Source: Streptomyces harenosi (GTDB lineage: Bacteria; Actinomycetota; Actinomycetes; Streptomycetales; Streptomycetaceae). From it: a DNA stretch of 34,930 nt. Position 1 is the first letter of the stretch; every line of letters starts with the position of its first letter. Shown piece after piece: positions 32,601 to 34,930 of the stretch. Location of the stretch: contig NZ_WYCT01000037.1 in assembly GCF_011008945.1 (NCBI RefSeq), positions 1 to 34,930 of the forward strand, in the 5' to 3' direction. The notes under the pieces are model-generated. The model was not told where the DNA came from and made no database searches. It was given only the letters and a program-made list of their open reading frames with translations. A program made the position numbers and the translations under genes.

Positions 32601-33993
32601 CGGCCCGCCGCGTGGCGACGAGCCTTCTCAGCTCCTGCACCCGCGCGGTGCGCGTGGCGTCCGTGCTGCCGAGCAGGCACGGAACAGCCGCCGCCGGACC
32701 GGCGTCCACGTGCGGCAGCCAGCGGGTCCAGGCCAGTGCCTCGCGCCCGTCCGCCATCATCACCACAAGGCGGAGATCGTCAGGGCCGCGAAGGGTCGCG
32801 AGCTGAATCAGCAACCAGCCCAGCATTCCGTCCACCGATGGACGGGGACCGGCCACCCCTAGTACACCCGTGACGCTCAGATCCACGGTGACCGGCACGT
32901 CTCGCATCACCGGAACCCTGAAACCCTCCCAAGGCTCGCCACGCAGGTCCACCGACGCCTGCTGATCGGCTGTACCCACCCTCAGTACCAAACCGTTGGA
33001 GGAGTTCACCCTGCGCGGCCACAAGTCGGGCCGTGCTCCGGAGGCGGCTTCGGAAATCTCAGCGGGTCCGGGAGCCAGCAGCAGCCGCACCCGCCGTTCC
33101 TGGGCCGCATGAGAGCTCATTTCCTGCCGGGTGGCTTCTTGCGCCGCAGCGAACTCCTTCGCTTCCTTCTGACGCTGCCGATCAACAATGCTGTCCCGGA
33201 TGAACGCAGCGACCAGCGCGAAAATCCCGAACAACACGAACAACGGCCGCTGCATCACGAAACCGAGCAGAATTCCTCCGACTCCCGGCAGATATGCGAG
33301 CACCTGCATGGCGCCCGACTCACGCGAACTGGCCGGCTGCGCGGGTAAGGTCACCTTGGCAATCGGAACCTCTGGAACCGAGGCGAAGGGACGGTCGAAG
33401 TCAAGCCGCCCGTCTGCGGCCCGAACCGCTCGCGGACCGCCCTCTGACAAGGGCACCCACCTCAGTTCGTCGGAGCCGATCCGCAGTATGCCTCCCGGCT
33501 CCCATCCGGTCCGGTCGAGGACCTCCCTGCCATCGACGAACGCGCCGTTGGTCGATCCCCTGTGCACCACGGTGACACGAGCGTCGGAGGATACCTCCAG
33601 TCGGACATGCTCCCTTCGCGAGACGTCCAGGTCCCGCAGGCATATCGACGCCGCCGCGTTCCTCGCCACCGTGTGAGATCCGGGGCCCAACGCAACAGTC
33701 AGACCCGTGTCGGGCCCGGCGATCACCTTGAGAACGCCCACGGCAGACCCCTGGACGGGACGGAACACCGGCCCAGGCGCTCCCACACTGATCACTGCGC
33801 CCGGTATGAGAGGACTCTCCGCCAGGGTGGCCCGGCGTTTCAACTCCACGCCGCCGACGAAGCACCGCCTGCCGCCCACCGCAACCGGAAGCGAGTCCAG
33901 CAAGGGGCCGACGCGGCTGTCGGGCGCGGCAACCACCTCGACGTCCTCGCGCACAGAGGTGCCGGCATCCTCAACGGTCAACCGCAGAATCAT
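29677..33993 (-). CDS. FHA-domain FtsK/SpoIIIE (EccC-like) type VII secretion ATPase
   Basis: 1438 residues from ATG 33993 (MILRLTVEDAG); a TTG at 34035 would add 14 residues. Order of parts: ubiquitin-like N-terminal domain (1-80); FHA domain (94-181; LDVSRREHVRLEV, HRGSTNGAFVDG) that should bind phosphothreonine; two TM helices (229-265); then three FtsK-type ATPase modules. Module 1 has a full P-loop GGATGAGKS (634-642) and Walker B LVMVFDEF (747-754). Modules 2 and 3 have GGPQSGRTT (974-982) with VVVIDGWEYF, and SGPPGSGRTT (1239-1248) with VVIDDAD; Arg replaces the P-loop Lys and the Walker B Glu is missing, so they are likely regulatory. EccC-type motors recruit and drive WXG100 substrates across the membrane. 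Its minus-strand neighbour is a membrane protein. Confidence 0.9.
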   Translation of the reverse strand: MILRLTVEDAGTSVREDVEVVAAPDSRVGPLLDSLPVAVGGRRCFVGGVELKRRATLAESPLIPGAVISVGAPGPVFRPVQGSAVGVLKVIAGPDTGLTVALGPGSHTVARNAAASICLRDLDVSRREHVRLEVSSDARVTVVHRGSTNGAFVDGREVLDRTGWEPGGILRIGSDELRWVPLSEGGPRAVRAADGRLDFDRPFASVPEVPIAKVTLPAQPASSRESGAMQVLAYLPGVGGILLGFVMQRPLFVLFGIFALVAAFIRDSIVDRQRQKEAKEFAAAQEATRQEMSSHAAQERRVRLLLAPGPAEISEAASGARPDLWPRRVNSSNGLVLRVGTADQQASVDLRGEPWEGFRVPVMRDVPVTVDLSVTGVLGVAGPRPSVDGMLGWLLIQLATLRGPDDLRLVVMMADGREALAWTRWLPHVDAGPAAAVPCLLGSTDATRTARVQELRRLVATRRADKAKSSATRFAEDVVVVLDGASALRNLPGMDEILHHGPAVGVYLVCADEYGVNECRGLCEMTDSALRLTRTPDAPSVPATPHLLDTAAAERLARALAPMRDRITLGSVLNAVPDHVRFLDLLGIGSPAAEDVQALWNQGHGPRTRVVLGADADGPVTVDLAEQGPHTMLGGATGAGKSILLQTLVTSLLLANRPDELNLVLVDFKGGSAFLPFERCPHVVALIRSTGDTPADVFDDTAAARVLASVRAEVSRRESLLARYDGEIDRYWSERLNHPDLQPLPRLVMVFDEFARVLETSPDFLKELVNVAAKGRSLGMHLVLATQSLQGKLSPELKNNISLRISLRQNEAADSAEVLGVPDAAALPGSLRGRGMIVCTTGETRVPQVFQSGYLGSPPPSGSAPPVSVRALRWTDFGAQRPAAPARRGGGPTDQDLAIAAVEEAARRSRLMAPFRPLLPSLPITVTLEDLARCQTTAPPSTAVPFGLADEPAQQAQPADFLDLAGLDRLMVAGGPQSGRTTFARTLITSLATRFRPDQAHVYVIEHRPAGLSEYASLPHCGGVFSPAEPDRIRRLITWLDQEVQRRSHSSPPPPSADHPSIVVVIDGWEYFEDHSDPSFTETSLLTTLRGIVVAGAPLGVHVVAIGGHDMLNHKLPAFYTRRLLLPFPKEETRRTHLTSRMTSPPLLPGRAVDAATGRHTHICLPVLFPIDPVSHPGHRDPARLPKRFPALPPRITIDELPEPRSLPSPTWIPLGIGGSDHTTIGIDLMAGPHLLLVSGPPGSGRTTTAGTLAHSLRRVGIDVLAIASPRSPLPGILPDDPGIRVLTGISHKDSDLRDVATSFSGGPFAVVIDDADHITILPTQQGFADAPTLLDDIAHLSARGHQALIITADATPVLTGFPSPLARLVNSIVATGSRILLTPSNRPTAIAHSLPLEPDQYVTGPPGRGYLATGQTLNLLQLAVAGHLSRPMPANRR

Positions 33994-34089
33994 GGCAGGG
34001 GTTCCACTGTCGTCATCGCACTCTTTCCGGTCCAACTCGCTCGCCCGGGTCCTTCCCGGACGACAGAGGCGGTCGGCCGCACCGGGCGC

Positions 34090-34846
34090 CTAGGGGTTCA
34101 GCAGAGCCGCCAGGTCGTCGTGCGGCTCGTAGATCCTGGACGCGTAGGACCGCAGGGCGGCGTCGAGGCGGCTGAGTTCAGTTCGCGCCAGTTCTTGTGT
34201 GGGAAATGACAAGGCGTTGACGGCGGTCATCGACGGGGCGAGACGGACGATCTTCCCCGGAGCCGTGGTGAAGACCCCGAAGGGGTTGTCCTTCGGAGCC
34301 AGAGCGCTGTTGAGCTCAACCCTGAGGTGCCACACCACGTACCGTTCCAGATCGGATGCCGCATCCACTCCGAGAAAGGGCGGCGCCTTGCGCCCGGACG
34401 CCGGTTCCAGGGTGATGTGCCGCAACTGCCCCCAGGTCACGCTCCACCGCGCCTTGCGGTACCCGAATGTGAGACCCCGGGGGGTGACCGTGACCAAGCA
34501 CTCCACTCCAGGACGGTAAATGAGCTCGAGACAGAGCTGGAAGAAGAACGCAGGCGCTATCACTGCGATCGCCGCCCCGATATTCCCGAAGAAGACCCCC
34601 ACCAAGGCACCGATCATGAGAATGCCTAAGTTGACGGCTCGCTGTTTTCGCTCCTGTCTCTTTCGCGGCAGGAAATCGGTGCGGAATTCCTCCGTGCCCT
34701 GTGTGACGGTGGTGGTGTGTTCGGCCCAGGCGTCCGTGCCGGAGCGGCTCGCCGCAGCCGGTGAACTGCGCGCCGGTACGCCCGTCGGCCTCACCGTGGT
34801 GGTGTCATCCTGCCAGGTGGCCGGGGCCTGGCGGGCCGGCCTGGCC
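34090..34846 (-). CDS. partial membrane protein next to the EccC-like ATPase
   Basis: C-terminal 251 residues only; genomic sequence ends at 34846, where a sequencing adapter begins. A Ser/Thr/Pro-rich N-terminal region is followed by a basic stop-transfer (RKRQERKQR) and two TM helices (AVNLGILMIGALVGVFFGNIG; AAIAVIAPAFFFQLCLELIY). A cytoplasmic beta-rich domain follows (CLVTVTPRGLTFGYRKARWSVTWGQLRHITLEP), PH-like in pattern. The stop is 96 bases from the ATPase start on the same strand, so they are probably co-transcribed and part of the same type VII-like system. Residues reading MGSEMCIRD upstream are adapter translation, not protein. Confidence 0.75.
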
Positions 34847-34930
34847 CTGTCCCTTATACACATCTCCGAGCCCACGAGACACTCGCTAAACTCGTATGCC
34901 GCCTTCTGCTTGAAAAAAAAAAAAGTAGCC
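34847..34930. other. Illumina Nextera adapter, index and P7 tail (contamination)
   Basis: CTGTCnCTTATACACATCT is the Nextera mosaic end (one mismatch at 34852). It is followed by CCGAGCCCACGAGAC, an eight-base index ACTCGCTA, a P7-like segment ending TATGCCGCCTTCTGCTTG (two mismatches) and poly-A. Not genomic sequence; it marks the contig end. Confidence 0.97.

Noticed and set aside
34847..34875. Protein N-terminus MGSEMCIRDR on the last gene
   Set aside because: Encoded by Nextera adapter sequence, not by the genome.

Overview
The window is high-GC actinobacterial chromosome, almost certainly Streptomyces. Evidence: strongly GC-rich third codon positions, frequent GTG/TTG starts, and several families typical of that genus (DUF5133, DUF7144, secreted RHS/YD-repeat and FG-GAP proteins, XRE/MmyB regulator next to SDR genes, FHA-FtsK/EccC protein). 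The right end is not biological: 34847-34930 is an Illumina Nextera adapter with index, P7 tail and poly-A, so this is a raw whole-genome-shotgun contig end. Both terminal genes are therefore partial.

Layout. 1-5.3 kb: secreted proteins. These are the start of an RHS-type protein (minus), a divergent FG-GAP/DNRLRE-like secreted protein, and a secreted phospholipase D-like protein broken by a one-base frameshift. 5.5-11.2 kb: a minus-strand operon of two HEAT-repeat proteins, the second fused to a MerR DNA-binding domain, with a MerR-type operator in its promoter. Divergent to it is an SRPBCC protein plus a FdhF/YdeP molybdopterin oxidoreductase, then a small two-TM protein. 11.5-12.7 kb: a two-gene minus operon encoding a precursor with a 14-cysteine C-terminal domain (halocin C8-like bacteriocin candidate) and a small partner, closed by a strong hairpin. 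12.85-17.2 kb: a hypothetical protein, an M64 metallopeptidase carrying seven propeller-like half repeats with its companion gene, and a DUF7144 membrane protein. 17.4-23.2 kb: an alkyl-sulfatase remnant, DUF5133, an isoprenoid operon (small protein, polyprenyl synthase, MpaB/latex-clearing-type oxygenase), a small secreted protein, gene debris and an XRE/MmyB regulator. 23.3-25.3 kb: two SDR oxidoreductases and a 4-oxalocrotonate-type tautomerase, divergent from the regulator.

25.3-29.6 kb is a graveyard. It holds an IS5-family transposase with several frameshifts, an antisense IS481-type integrase-core fragment, an IS110-family C-terminus, a DUF7660 gene, fragments of an MBL hydrolase and a GntR regulator, an unrecognised coding fragment and another IS5-type relic. 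29.7-34.8 kb returns to intact genes: a very large FHA plus three-ATPase-domain EccC/FtsK-like motor of type VII-like secretion and an adjacent partial membrane protein.

The units most worth attention are the cysteine-rich bacteriocin-like operon, the M64-propeller pair, the MerR-HEAT/HEAT pair with its operator, and the polyprenyl synthase/MpaB oxygenase pair. Single-base frameshifts, mostly losses in G runs, recur through the window and should be checked against reads.
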